The position numbers were made by a program, and so were the translations under genes. A DNA stretch of 16,648 bases. Origin: Isotricha intestinalis. Taxonomy: Eukaryota > Ciliophora > Litostomatea > Vestibuliferida > Isotrichidae. Under the pieces are notes generated by a model. The model saw nothing but the letters and a program-made list of their open reading frames with translations. It ran no database searches and was not told the DNA's origin. The number at the start of each line of letters is the position of its first letter. Position 1 is the first letter of the stretch. Where the stretch lies: assembly GCA_023807065.1 (NCBI GenBank), contig JAJJLU010004210.1:1-16648 (forward strand), read 5' to 3'. Shown here one piece after another: positions 1-8,263 of the stretch.

Positions 1-28
1 TTAATATTTATTACCTAATATTTCTTAG

Positions 29-296
29 AATAGAATTTCAAATTTGCTTAAAATTTAAAAAATCTGGGAAACATTTATTGAAAATGAATTTGGGGGTACC
101 CTCATTTTCAAATGGAACATTCAAATATACCTGAAATAGTTATTGTAGATACTTATTCTGGATGGAATGGCAAAGAAGCATGGTCGAAGTTTCATTGACT
201 TTAACAAATCTTGCTCAAGGATGTAAATTTCTAACTAATAATAAATCAATAATATATGGTGAATGAAGGAGTCCTAGTGAGTATTTCAATTATTAT
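29..296 (+). pseudogene. Decayed coding remnant, unidentified
   Basis: This stretch is richer in G and C than its surroundings and reads like protein in three successive plus-strand frames. One frame covers 29-136 (contains IWETFIENEFGGTLIFK, with an in-frame TAA at 56-58). A second covers 88-195 (contains IPEIVIVDTYSGWNGKEAW). A third runs from about 180 to 263 (contains VEVSLTLTNLAQGCKF), stops at TGA 264-266 and continues with a coding-like tail to TAA 297. The residue mix (Trp, Gly, Pro, Cys) is unlike translated AT-rich spacer, so I infer an old gene broken by at least two frame changes and two stops. I do not recognise the family. Sequencing indels at a contig edge are the main alternative, and the left end of the gene may lie outside the window. 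Confidence 0.4.
80..109. repeat. Imperfect inverted repeat around GGGTACCC
   Basis: GAAAATGA (80-87) is matched by TCATTTTC (102-109). The centre contains the 8-bp palindrome GGGTACCC (94-101), with six extra bases (88-93) on the left side. The G+C-rich centre makes this unlikely to be simple AT background. It lies inside the decayed remnant at 29-296, so it may be chance coding sequence rather than a functional hairpin. Confidence 0.4.
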
Positions 297-297
297 T

Positions 298-572
298 AAG
301 AATTTTATTTAATTTTATTCATTGATTCTCTGTTCTTATGAAGTTTAACTAATAAATATTTATTTTTAAGATTATTTACTTAAATGAGAATAAAAATCAA
401 CTAAATTATTTGAAGTAAAACAATAAAATTTTGGATTGGGGAAATAATATCTAAAAGTAATTTATTTTATAATAAAAAAAATAAAGTAAATTAATCAATA
501 AATAATTGAAAATATTATTACAATCAAATTAATTTTTTAAATATAAACTAGAAGTAAATGATAATCGTCATT
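298..572. other. AT-rich intergenic stretch
   Basis: No open frame with coding character was seen here. The only G-rich islet is TTGGATTGGGGA at 431-442, which resembles the T2G4-like patches at 14887-14909 and 16627-16643. The rest is A/T homopolymer and mixed AT sequence. Confidence 0.5.
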
Positions 573-858
573 TTACTGCTCTAATTTAACTATTAAATCT
601 TCATTTTCTATTTTTTTACAACTATCAATAAAACTTTTAATAAATTCTTCTTATTATACTTATAAAAACTCCTTAAAATAATTCTATATTTTTATCCAAT
701 ATTTCTTTAAAACTATATAACCTTTTATCCAAAAGTATATAAGTGAGAAATATGTACTGCTAAATTGTTGGATATAATCTTTTTTATTTTCTTGATTTAA
801 TTATTAAATTTTTTCTTTATAAATAATTCTAATTCTTCTTTTTTCTTTATTTTAAGTG
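573..858 (-). pseudogene. Decayed minus-strand coding remnant, unidentified
   Basis: On the minus strand this stretch gives coding-like peptide in pieces that jump between frames. From upstream to downstream these are a lysine/glutamate-rich piece containing EELELFIKKKFNN, a piece containing NNLAVHISHLYTFG, a piece reading DKRLYSFKEILDKNIELF, and a final piece reading EEFIKSFIDSCKKIENED, which continues to a TAA at 573-575. Frame changes and in-frame TAA/TAG codons separate the pieces. Several of these stops sit where Gln would be natural (CAA to TAA). This suggests a gene that died under AT-biased mutation. No family is recognised. An unspliced modern gene is less likely, because no set of short GT-AG introns removes all the stops. 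Confidence 0.4.
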
Positions 859-982
859 AAATCTATTGAAATTTTTTTTTCTTCTTTTTTCTTATTTTTA
901 TTAATTTAATCCCTGTTTTTGAAAAAAAAAATTAAATATATTAAATAACAATAAAAAAAAAAGTAAACAATATCTTTTAAAA
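859..982. other. Upstream region of the PB1/Ig-like gene
   Basis: Poly-T and poly-A tracts precede the ATG at 983, with an A-rich leader immediately before it. No recognisable promoter element beyond this composition was seen. Confidence 0.3.
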
Positions 983-2509
983 ATGTCTTCTAAAATAAGA
1001 TGCATTTATAAGAATCTAAAAAAAGACGTTTACATTTATGACAATTTTAATACTTTTAAAAAAAACGTCGCCAAAGCTTTTAATATAGATAAAACATTAA
1101 TAGATTCCTTACAAGTTTTTGCTTTGATTAATAAATCAGAAAAAATTATCATAAATGAAGAAATGTATTTAAATTTAATTTGTTATGAATCAGAACTGAA
1201 TACTTTATATTGTGAAATTATTAATGAATCAAAATTTATTGATAATGATAAGCCCAAAAAGAATGAAAATCTTTATGAAAATATAGAAAAAATAAATAAA
1301 GAATTTAATGATTTAAAAAATAGGGTAAATGAAATATATGCAATACTTATGGAAAAAATTGAACAAGATAAAAAATATGTGACTCAAAATGAGATTAAAT
1401 TAAACAATTTTGAAATGGAATTCAAAGAAATAAAAGAAATTAAACTTATGTTCAATAATATATTTCCATTTAATAAAGATAAAAACATAAAAACAAAAAA
1501 TGGAAATAACGACATTGAAAGAGATCAAGGAACTGTTTTCAAAAAAGTCCAAGAAAAAAATAAAAATCAATTAATCAATAAAGAAGACCCAAAATCAATA
1601 AATCAAAAAAACAAAGAAACAATATTAAACAATAAACTTATTTTCAAAAATAACAATGTTAAGGAAAATAATAAAACAACTATAAAATTTACCAATAATA
1701 GAGAAAATAGTTTAAAGAATTCTTATAAAGAAAATTTAAGGAATTCAAAAAATCAAAACAGAGAAAATTTAAGGAATTCAAAAAATAAAGAAACTCAGAA
1801 AAAGAACCAAAATATTAATATAAATTATATAAATTATAATATAAGAGAAAATAATGAAATAATAAAAAATATAAATAAAATAGAACCAAAAAAAAATAAT
1901 TATTTAAACAATGTAAATTTAAGAGAAAATAATAATAAATTATCAGAAAAATTTTTCAATGAAGCACCAAATAATTTAAACAATCTAAAAAAAAATAATA
2001 AAAACCAAAAAAATATTTCTTATAAAAATGAAAACATAATAACTCCAAATGGTAAAAAAGGATTTATGTGTGAATTATATTATGAGCAAAATATTAATGT
2101 GCAATATTCATCTTTAAATCATAAGAATATTCCAATGAAAGTAAATTTAAGACTTAAAAATAATGGTAATAATATTATTCCAAATAACACTGAAATAATA
2201 AGTTCTAAAAATGAAAATAATTGTCAATTATTTATTGAAGATACAATAATTAACAATGGAAATTCAATTAACATAGGTCAAACTATTGATGTTACTCTTT
2301 ATATATTTTTTAAACAACCGAATAATATTAAACCTGGGATTTATAATTTAAAGTTTTTAGTTAGAAATTCTCATTTTGGAATTATTGGGAAAGAAAATGA
2401 AATGAAAGTTAATGTTAGAAATGATGTAATCAATCACGAAAATTTTATTGAAAATAAAAACCAACCAAGAGATGGAAATGAATTCTTTCTTCTGAAAAAA
2501 AGTATCTAA
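983..2509 (+). CDS. PB1-like / coiled-coil / NBR1-type Ig-like domain protein
   Basis: Single-exon gene, 508 residues, stop TAA. Residues 1-80 look like a PB1/ubiquitin-like fold: a short basic first strand, the helix NTFKKNVAKAFNI, then ALINKSEKIIINEEMYLNLI. Residues 95-157 form a predicted coiled coil. Residues 165-355 are Asn/Lys-rich and presumably disordered, with an 11-residue repeat (ENLRNSKN at 250-257 and 261-268). Residues 360-479 resemble the Ig-like 'four-tryptophan' domain of NBR1: VNLRLKNNGNNIIPNNTEI aligns by eye with its first strands, and IGQTIDVTLYIFFKQP with the later part, but the tryptophans are absent. Near the C-terminus DGNEFFLL fits an Atg8-interacting (LIR) pattern. 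NBR1 is a selective-autophagy receptor (PB1, ZZ finger, Ig-like domain, UBA). This protein lacks visible ZZ and UBA, so the role is inferred; a self-assembling scaffold is the alternative. Confidence 0.55.
   Translation: MSSKIRCIYKNLKKDVYIYDNFNTFKKNVAKAFNIDKTLIDSLQVFALINKSEKIIINEEMYLNLICYESELNTLYCEIINESKFIDNDKPKKNENLYENIEKINKEFNDLKNRVNEIYAILMEKIEQDKKYVTQNEIKLNNFEMEFKEIKEIKLMFNNIFPFNKDKNIKTKNGNNDIERDQGTVFKKVQEKNKNQLINKEDPKSINQKNKETILNNKLIFKNNNVKENNKTTIKFTNNRENSLKNSYKENLRNSKNQNRENLRNSKNKETQKKNQNININYINYNIRENNEIIKNINKIEPKKNNYLNNVNLRENNNKLSEKFFNEAPNNLNNLKKNNKNQKNISYKNENIITPNGKKGFMCELYYEQNINVQYSSLNHKNIPMKVNLRLKNNGNNIIPNNTEIISSKNENNCQLFIEDTIINNGNSINIGQTIDVTLYIFFKQPNNIKPGIYNLKFLVRNSHFGIIGKENEMKVNVRNDVINHENFIENKNQPRDGNEFFLLKKSI
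1730..1786 (+). repeat. 33-nt tandem repeat within the PB1/Ig-like gene
   Basis: Two near-identical 24-nt copies start 33 nt apart (1730-1753 and 1763-1786), each containing TTAAGGAATTC and encoding ENLRNSKN. A more diverged earlier copy encodes ENSLKNSYK around residue 241. This is an in-frame expansion in the disordered linker. Confidence 0.7.
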
Positions 2510-2979
2510 ACTTATTTTTTATAATAAAAAAATAGTAAATTTATAAATTTTTTTTAACTTTTTATTTAATTCCTCCTTAAAAATTAAGTGTTAAAAACAT
2601 AATTTTAATCATGATAATTATATTCTTAAAATCAATTGAAATTTTTTTTTCTTTTATATTTGGAATAAAAGTTCTTATTCTTTTTATTTGAGTTATATTC
2701 TTTAAAATTACAAATAGAAGAATAGTAATCAATTTCTTTGTTTGTGTTAAATATATTTTTATAATTTTAATACTAGGAAAGAATTAATTTGTTTTTTTAT
2801 TAAATATAATAAAAATTCTTTTTCCCTTTTTTTCAAGTTGAAAACTATTAATTATTCCCTATTTTTAATATTTAATTAAATATATAAATATAATAATTTG
2901 AGATAAAGAACAATTTTTTTTTTAAATATTAGATTGTTTTTATAAATATAATATAATTTATAATTTAAATATAACATTT
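2510..2979. other. Convergent intergenic region
   Basis: This spacer lies between the 3' ends of two convergent genes. It begins with TTTTTTATAATAAAAAAA (2515-2532) just after the upstream stop, a plausible 3'-processing or shared AT element. On the minus strand, 2632-2766 is an ATG-less open frame of 44 codons with coding-like residues (contains IDYYSSICNFKEYNS). It could be a remnant or a missed exon. I cannot connect it to the 2980-4899 gene, which already ends in its own TAA. Confidence 0.35.
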
Positions 2980-4899
2980 TTATTTGAAATTTGGATATTT
3001 TCTGAATGTTTTAATTGAATTAACTTTTGAATTTTGTTGTTGTTGAAAAGAAGATTTTAAACTATTTCCAAAAGATAAATATAATTGATTTGAACAATTA
3101 TTTAAATTGTTATTGTTTTTTTTTGGGTTTGTTTCTATATTTTTATTTGATAACTCTTTTAGACTTTGATGTTTTTTTCCTTTATTTTTCACTTCTTTTT
3201 TTTTATTTTTGATTTTAGAATTATTTAATATATTTATTTTATATTTTTCTATTAATTTTTCACACTTTTCTTTTTCTATATTATTCAAATTATTTTTTAT
3301 ATTATTATATTTTTCTAAAATGTTTTTAATAAATATATATTTTAATATTTCTTTTCTATTATTTGTTATCATAATTTTCCATAAATTAAATTCTATTTTA
3401 TTTATGTCAATTGTTTCTTTATTATTTTGAAATTTATAATTATTAACAAAAACATTACAATTATTTTCAATTTGAATACTATCAACTTTAGTTATTAACT
3501 TATATTTAATTTTATTAATCATTTTGTATTTTTCAATAATATTTTGGAAAATATTTTTAAAATAATAAAAAACTTTTTGTAAATTATTATATTCTTTATG
3601 ATAAACAGATTGTAATTCAAATATTTTTTCAAATAATAATTGAATTTCTAATTGTAAAACATCTTCTTGAATATTATTTAAATAATCATTTGTATAAAAA
3701 ATTTCAAAATCATTTTTTAAATTTTCAAATTCAGACTCAATAAAAAGTTCTTCATTATCATTATTATCAAAATTAATATTATAAGAATTAAAACTAATAT
3801 TTATATTTTCATTATCATTATTATAAATATTACAATTTATATGACTATTATTAATATTATTATTACTAATATTATTATCATTTTCAAATTTACTTTTATT
3901 TTCATTTAAATTTTTATTTGTAAATTCAATCTCTTTATTTAAATTATTTTCAAAATTTAAATCAAGAATTTGTCCTTCAACACTTTTAAATTTATCATTT
4001 AATTTTTTAATAATACTTGAATCAGTAATATTTATAGTTGCTTCATTTTTATTATTTTTATAATTACTATATTTAGTTATTTTAGTATTATTTTCCCTCA
4101 TTGTTGAATTAATTAAATTTAAATTTCTACTTGAAGTTGTTTTATATTCTGTATTATTTAATTTATTAATATTTCCTTTTTTTCCTTTTGTTTTTTTTAT
4201 ATTTTTATTTATTTTTGAATTATTATTATTTTCATTCATTTCTTTTTTATTATTATATATCATACTATTATATAATGGGTTACTTTGGCTTTCATCATCT
4301 AAAAAATCTTGAGAGATTAAATTCCCATCTTCACATGATTTATTATATTTTAATTTATTTGAGCTATTTTTTCTTTTTTTATTTATTTGTTTAATTGTTT
4401 TTTTATCAATATTTAATTTAAAATTTTTTATTTTATTTTCTTTTGGTGATAATGTTCTTAAATTTTTTTCTAAAAAATTATTTTTTTTTTCATCTTTAAC
4501 TAAAGAACTTTTGTTATTTTTTTTATGAGAAATTATTTTTGAATTATGAATTGTATTATTATAATCTTCAATTTGACATTTAATTTTAATTTTAATATTT
4601 TCAATATTATTATTATCATTGTTTTCAATAGAATTTAAATTTAACCATTTTATATCATTAAATAAACTAAAATCACCCTCTCCTAATAAAAATTCATCTT
4701 TATATATTGAATAGTTTATTAAATCATTTTGATCTTCTATTTTTAAAAAAATTGGAACATTACTTTCTATAATGTCTGACATATTAAATATATGAGATGT
4801 TCCTTTTGGAGATGTTAAGGATAATATTATTGCTTCATCTTCATTTTTTAATTTTTTTAATGATGGGGATATATCTATTACTTCAAGTTTAATATTCAT
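2980..4899 (-). CDS. Hypothetical protein with N-terminal C2-like domain and C-terminal helical domain
   Basis: Single exon, 639 residues, stop TAA; the first ATG follows an A/T leader. Residues 1-112 are beta-rich and C2-like in pattern: an opening strand MNIKLEVIDI, the motif FLLGEGDFSLF, then IKWLNL, then a closing strand IKIKIKCQI. The calcium-binding aspartates of active C2 domains are not evident. Residues 113-380 are Asn/Lys-rich low complexity with one Ser-Pro-Lys site (151-153). Residues 385-555 are rich in predicted long helices with aromatic and Leu/Ile spacing (for example LEIQLLFEKIFELQSVYHKE). The C-terminus is basic and Asn/Gln-rich. I do not recognise a family for the helical part. 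A C2-like head on a coiled rod would suit a membrane- or cilium-associated structural protein, but that is inference only. Confidence 0.5.
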   Translation of the reverse strand: MNIKLEVIDISPSLKKLKNEDEAIILSLTSPKGTSHIFNMSDIIESNVPIFLKIEDQNDLINYSIYKDEFLLGEGDFSLFNDIKWLNLNSIENNDNNNIENIKIKIKCQIEDYNNTIHNSKIISHKKNNKSSLVKDEKKNNFLEKNLRTLSPKENKIKNFKLNIDKKTIKQINKKRKNSSNKLKYNKSCEDGNLISQDFLDDESQSNPLYNSMIYNNKKEMNENNNNSKINKNIKKTKGKKGNINKLNNTEYKTTSSRNLNLINSTMRENNTKITKYSNYKNNKNEATINITDSSIIKKLNDKFKSVEGQILDLNFENNLNKEIEFTNKNLNENKSKFENDNNISNNNINNSHINCNIYNNDNENINISFNSYNINFDNNDNEELFIESEFENLKNDFEIFYTNDYLNNIQEDVLQLEIQLLFEKIFELQSVYHKEYNNLQKVFYYFKNIFQNIIEKYKMINKIKYKLITKVDSIQIENNCNVFVNNYKFQNNKETIDINKIEFNLWKIMITNNRKEILKYIFIKNILEKYNNIKNNLNNIEKEKCEKLIEKYKINILNNSKIKNKKKEVKNKGKKHQSLKELSNKNIETNPKKNNNNLNNCSNQLYLSFGNSLKSSFQQQQNSKVNSIKTFRKYPNFK

Positions 4900-5358
4900 T
4901 TTTAAAGTTTAATTTTTTTTAAATTTAATTTTTTTATAAAAAAAATAAGTAAAAAAATCAAATGAAAAATCATGATTATATCATTTTGAAAATATTTTTT
5001 CATAATTACTTCTGACATAAACAAATATAAATAAATAAAAAAGAAATAAAAAGATGATATTGTCAAATTTTTTTAGTAAAAGAAAAAATAAGAGAAGATA
5101 TTAATTTTATTAAAAAAAATAAATTTAAAGAAAAAAAAAGAAAATTAAATAATTCTTATTTATACTAATCAATTATATGCTATTATAACTTATAATCTTT
5201 TTTATAAATATATTTAACTTTCAATTAATATACAATTTTAAAAACTAATATTTAAAACTAATAAAAACACTATATTATTAATTCAAAATTTATGATTAAA
5301 TTATTTTTTTTGATTTAAAGAATCTTTTTAACTTAATTATGAAAATAATTAAATGTAT
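4900..5358. other. Intergenic, upstream of the C2-like gene
   Basis: AT-only sequence for the most part. The 12-bp palindrome TTTTTATAAAAA (4931-4942) lies about 32 bp upstream of the minus-strand ATG at 4899 and is a candidate core promoter element. No gene or other structure was seen in the remainder. Confidence 0.35.
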
Positions 5359-6540
5359 TTATTTTTTGTATAAATGAGAATTATTGATATTTGAAGTTGA
5401 ATTACTTTTAAATTTAATTTTTATTTTTCTTTGATTATTATTATCACCCATACTTAATTTTTTATAATCAAATAAATTACTATTATTTTTTTTTTGAGGA
5501 GAAATAGTATTATTATTTATTTTTTCTTTATTTTTTATTAATATATTTTTAAAGTTTATTCCTTTATATTGTTTTTTTTTATTATTTTCAACGAAATTAT
5601 CAAAAAATAAATTTTTATTTATTTCTTTTTTTGGAGTAAATATAAAATTGAATTTAGAATATTCATTTTCATTTTTATTTTTATTTATAACATTATAAAT
5701 CATTTTTTTTAAATTTTTCTTTTTATTTGTATAAGCATTTCTATTTTTATAAAGAGATGAAAGATTTCTGCTTAAATTATTTTTTCTAATTTTTTCATTA
5801 TGATTTTTTGTATCATTAATAATTGAATCATGTATTTTTTTCATTTCTTCTTTTAAAAAAATTGATTGTGATAAATTATTGTTTTCAACTTCTTGACTGA
5901 GAAATGATTTTAAATTTCTAATATAATTATTATCTCTTATATGTTGAGAATTATTTTTAGGAGATAAAATATCTTTTTTATCATCAATTCTTTCAAAATT
6001 TTCTTCTGATTCTTTTTCTTCTTCAATAATAATACTTTTATTTTTAAAATCTGTTGAATTATTTAAATTTTTATTATAAAAATGTTTTAAAGAATCATTT
6101 TTTTTTTCATCTTCAAAATCTTTTTTATTTCCTTCGTTTCTTTTATATATTCTTAAAATCATTTTTGTTTTATCAACTAAATTATTATTATTCATTTCAA
6201 GATTATTATTTATATTGTTTAATCTAATTACATTATTATTTGTTTTATCATTATCAATAATAATATTGTTAAAACTATTATTACATACATTATTATTACT
6301 ATTATCTTCAAAAATATTATATCTTAAATTTTCTTTTATACTATCATGAGACGAGCTTCTAATATTATTCTTTAAAGGCTTTTCCTGATATTCTTTTTTT
6401 AAAATTTCCTTTAAATTTTCAAAACTGAATTCTTTTTTTAAATCCTCAATTCTATATATTGCCCTTTGGGAACGATTTTTATAATCATCTGAACATAATA
6501 TTTTTAAAGCTATTCTATTATTGATATAAGAACTACTCAT
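5359..6540 (-). CDS. Hypothetical basic Asn-rich protein with CDK-type sites
   Basis: Single exon, 393 residues, stop TAA. No domain is recognised. The N-terminal 55 residues are the least degenerate part (NNRIALKILCSDDYKNRSQ, then two short predicted helices) and are the best candidate for a conserved segment. Residues 80-125 are Asn-rich, 170-190 are acidic, and the C-terminal half is strongly basic (KKKNLKKMIYNV, RKIKIKFKSN). Three proline-directed sites occur: SPKN at 193, TPKK at 302 and SPQK at 347. The last two match the CDK consensus S/T-P-x-K. A cell-cycle-phosphorylated cytoskeletal or chromatin-associated protein is one reading, but only composition and motifs support it. The gene starts 77 bp from the divergent VPS9 gene. 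The long uninterrupted frame in so AT-rich a sequence argues that it is real. Confidence 0.55.
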   Translation of the reverse strand: MSSSYINNRIALKILCSDDYKNRSQRAIYRIEDLKKEFSFENLKEILKKEYQEKPLKNNIRSSSHDSIKENLRYNIFEDNSNNNVCNNSFNNIIIDNDKTNNNVIRLNNINNNLEMNNNNLVDKTKMILRIYKRNEGNKKDFEDEKKNDSLKHFYNKNLNNSTDFKNKSIIIEEEKESEENFERIDDKKDILSPKNNSQHIRDNNYIRNLKSFLSQEVENNNLSQSIFLKEEMKKIHDSIINDTKNHNEKIRKNNLSRNLSSLYKNRNAYTNKKKNLKKMIYNVINKNKNENEYSKFNFIFTPKKEINKNLFFDNFVENNKKKQYKGINFKNILIKNKEKINNNTISPQKKNNSNLFDYKKLSMGDNNNQRKIKIKFKSNSTSNINNSHLYKK

Positions 6541-6617
6541 TTTTTATAAAAAATTAAATTTACGTTAAAAATAAAAAGTTTTTTATAATAAAAAAAAATC
6601 ATTTAAATTCCTTAATA
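6541..6617. promoter_or_regulatory. 77-bp bidirectional promoter region
   Basis: Two divergent start codons (minus-strand ATG ending at 6540, plus-strand ATG at 6618) are separated by only 77 bp. The interval contains the palindrome TTTTTATAAAAA (6541-6552) beside the minus-strand start and TTTTTTATAATAAAAAAAA (6579-6597) about 20-40 bp upstream of the plus-strand start. Both could act as TATA-like elements. Function is inferred from position only. Confidence 0.45.
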
Positions 6618-7727
6618 ATGGAAAATTCTCAAAATATACAATCATTTAATTTTAATGAAAAAATAAAAAATAAAAAATCAATTCAAATTCATGATTTAAT
6701 AGAAAAGTAAAATTTATTATAATTTTCAAATTAAAACAAAAGATATATAAAAGAAGACTTTCCTAAATTAGTAGATACATTAAAAATAGAACAAATATCA
6801 GAAAATATACAATCTTTTATAAATACATTAATAAAAAAATTTTGTCAAATATGGAATATAAAATTAAATTACAAAACTGAAGAAATTTATAATGAAATAT
6901 GTGATAATTTTGAATCAATAATAACAAAAAAATTATATAATCAAATATTTTGTTCAAGAAGAAAAGATAGAGAAAATGATTATAAATTTGATTATTTATT
7001 AAAAAAATATGAATTTATAACATGTGATTTGTTTGAAATTCCTTTATCAATAATAGACAATAATTATTTATCAATGGCAATAAATAAATTAACAACAATA
7101 AATCAATATAAAACTCCAAAAGATAAATTATATACTTTTATGAATGTAGTTAATATTTTAAGTTTAATGTATTCTAAAAATTCTAATAAAGAGACTTCTC
7201 CTGGAGCAGATGAAGTTTTTCCTTTATTAATTTTTACTATCATTAAAGGCAAAGTTCCTAAATTAAAATCTAATCAAATTTATTGTGATTTATTCAGACA
7301 TAATTCAAGAAAAAATGGTATTGAAGATTATTATTTAGAAACTTTTAAAGCAGTTATTAATTTTATCACTGATATGGCATTTAATGAATTAAAAATTTCA
7401 AAAGAGGAATTTAATGATTTATGTTTTAAAAATGAGAAAAAAATTTTTTCTAATTTTAAAGAATATCAAAATCCTTATTATTTTTGTAATCAAAGTAGAA
7501 GTATGATTTTTAAGTTTTTAAATAATAAAAATTATAAAAAATTTAATGATGTTCCTGTTATTAAAAATAAAAATCTTTTAAATATTGATATCGATAAAAT
7601 TTATAAAAAATATTTTAATGAAGATATAGAAAAATTCAATGATGAAAAATTAAATGAAATGGAAAGTGATTTTAAAGAAGTTTTAAGTTTAATTGATATT
7701 TATAAAAAAAAAGGTTCTGTTGAATAA
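6618..7727 (+). CDS. VPS9-domain protein, Rab5-family guanine nucleotide exchange factor
   Basis: Two exons (6618-6706 and 6743-7727) give 357 residues, stop TAA; splicing out 36 nt joins the frames exactly at a split Lys codon. VPS9 domains activate Rab5/Rab21/Rab22-type GTPases on early endosomes. The core is clear: KTPKDKLYTFMNVVNIL, then SPGADEVFPLLIFTIIKGK (residues 182-200), then KVPKLKSNQIYCDLFR, then IEDYYLETFKAVINFI (about 223-238). The Asp (D186) and Pro (P190) of the GADE-x-x-P motif and the Tyr pair Y226-Y227, which correspond to catalytic residues in Rabex-5-type enzymes, are present. The Thr usually found three residues after the first Tyr appears to be Glu. The N-terminal 125 residues are helical, as in the helical bundle preceding VPS9 domains. 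There are no ankyrin repeats, RIN-type or ubiquitin-binding modules. Confidence 0.88.
6707..6742 (+). other. 36-nt spliceosomal intron in the VPS9 gene
   Basis: The intron starts GTAAAATTT and ends AACAAAAG. Exon 1 leaves two bases of a codon (AA) and the next exon supplies A, restoring the same frame that carries the VPS9 domain. The intron begins with an in-frame TAA, so splicing is required. Confidence 0.8.
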
Positions 7728-8263
7728 AATTAAATATTTTTTAAAAATCAATAAAATTATCGTTTAATGGATTTATCATTCTAATTAAAAAGACTTTATA
7801 AATTTTTTTAATTTTTTAATTTGCTTATTTTTCTTCAATTTTTTCAATAATATTATTATTAATTTCAATATTTTAATTGTTTATGTTATATTAAATCATC
7901 TTAAGAAACAATAATTTTTCAGCATTATTAACTAAAAAAATCATAAATGTTTAAAACATATGTAAAAAGGCAAATTCTATGTGATTATGAGATAAAAGGA
8001 AATAAGATTTATCATTTATATATGAATTGATTGAAAGTATATATTTAAATTTATGAAATTTAGCTTTAAATCATATTTAAGGTAAAATAAAATTATTATA
8101 ATTCTTAAAAATTTCAAAATTTAATTAATTAATTTTATATTTCTTCTTCAACAAATAATTATGATTAAAATATATTTAATTAAAATTAAAGTCATAATCA
8201 TTAATTTATATAATATTTAAAAGCTTTTTTCTATCTAAATTAAATTTATAATTTTTCTAAATA
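7728..8263. other. Intergenic, VPS9 gene to importin-alpha gene
   Basis: 536 bp of AT-rich spacer between two codirectional genes. A short minus-strand low-complexity reading (NIEINNNIIEKIEEK, about 7830-7880) has stops on both sides and is not convincing as a gene. Nothing else was seen. Confidence 0.4.

Noticed and set aside
3027..4394. Plus-strand open frames rich in Phe, Leu and Tyr
   Set aside because: They are antisense shadows of the Asn/Lys-rich minus-strand gene; the composition is what reverse-complementing AAT/AAA codons gives.
465..6597. Recurrent TTTTATAATAAAAAAA motif (465-480, 2517-2532, 6581-6596)
   Set aside because: It occurs after a stop codon as well as before a start, and an AT-only motif of this kind is expected in such biased DNA, so I do not call it a regulatory element.
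7029..7727. VPS9 gene starting at 7029
   Set aside because: That position is TTG, not ATG, and lies inside an open frame that continues upstream through a 36-nt intron to the ATG at 6618.
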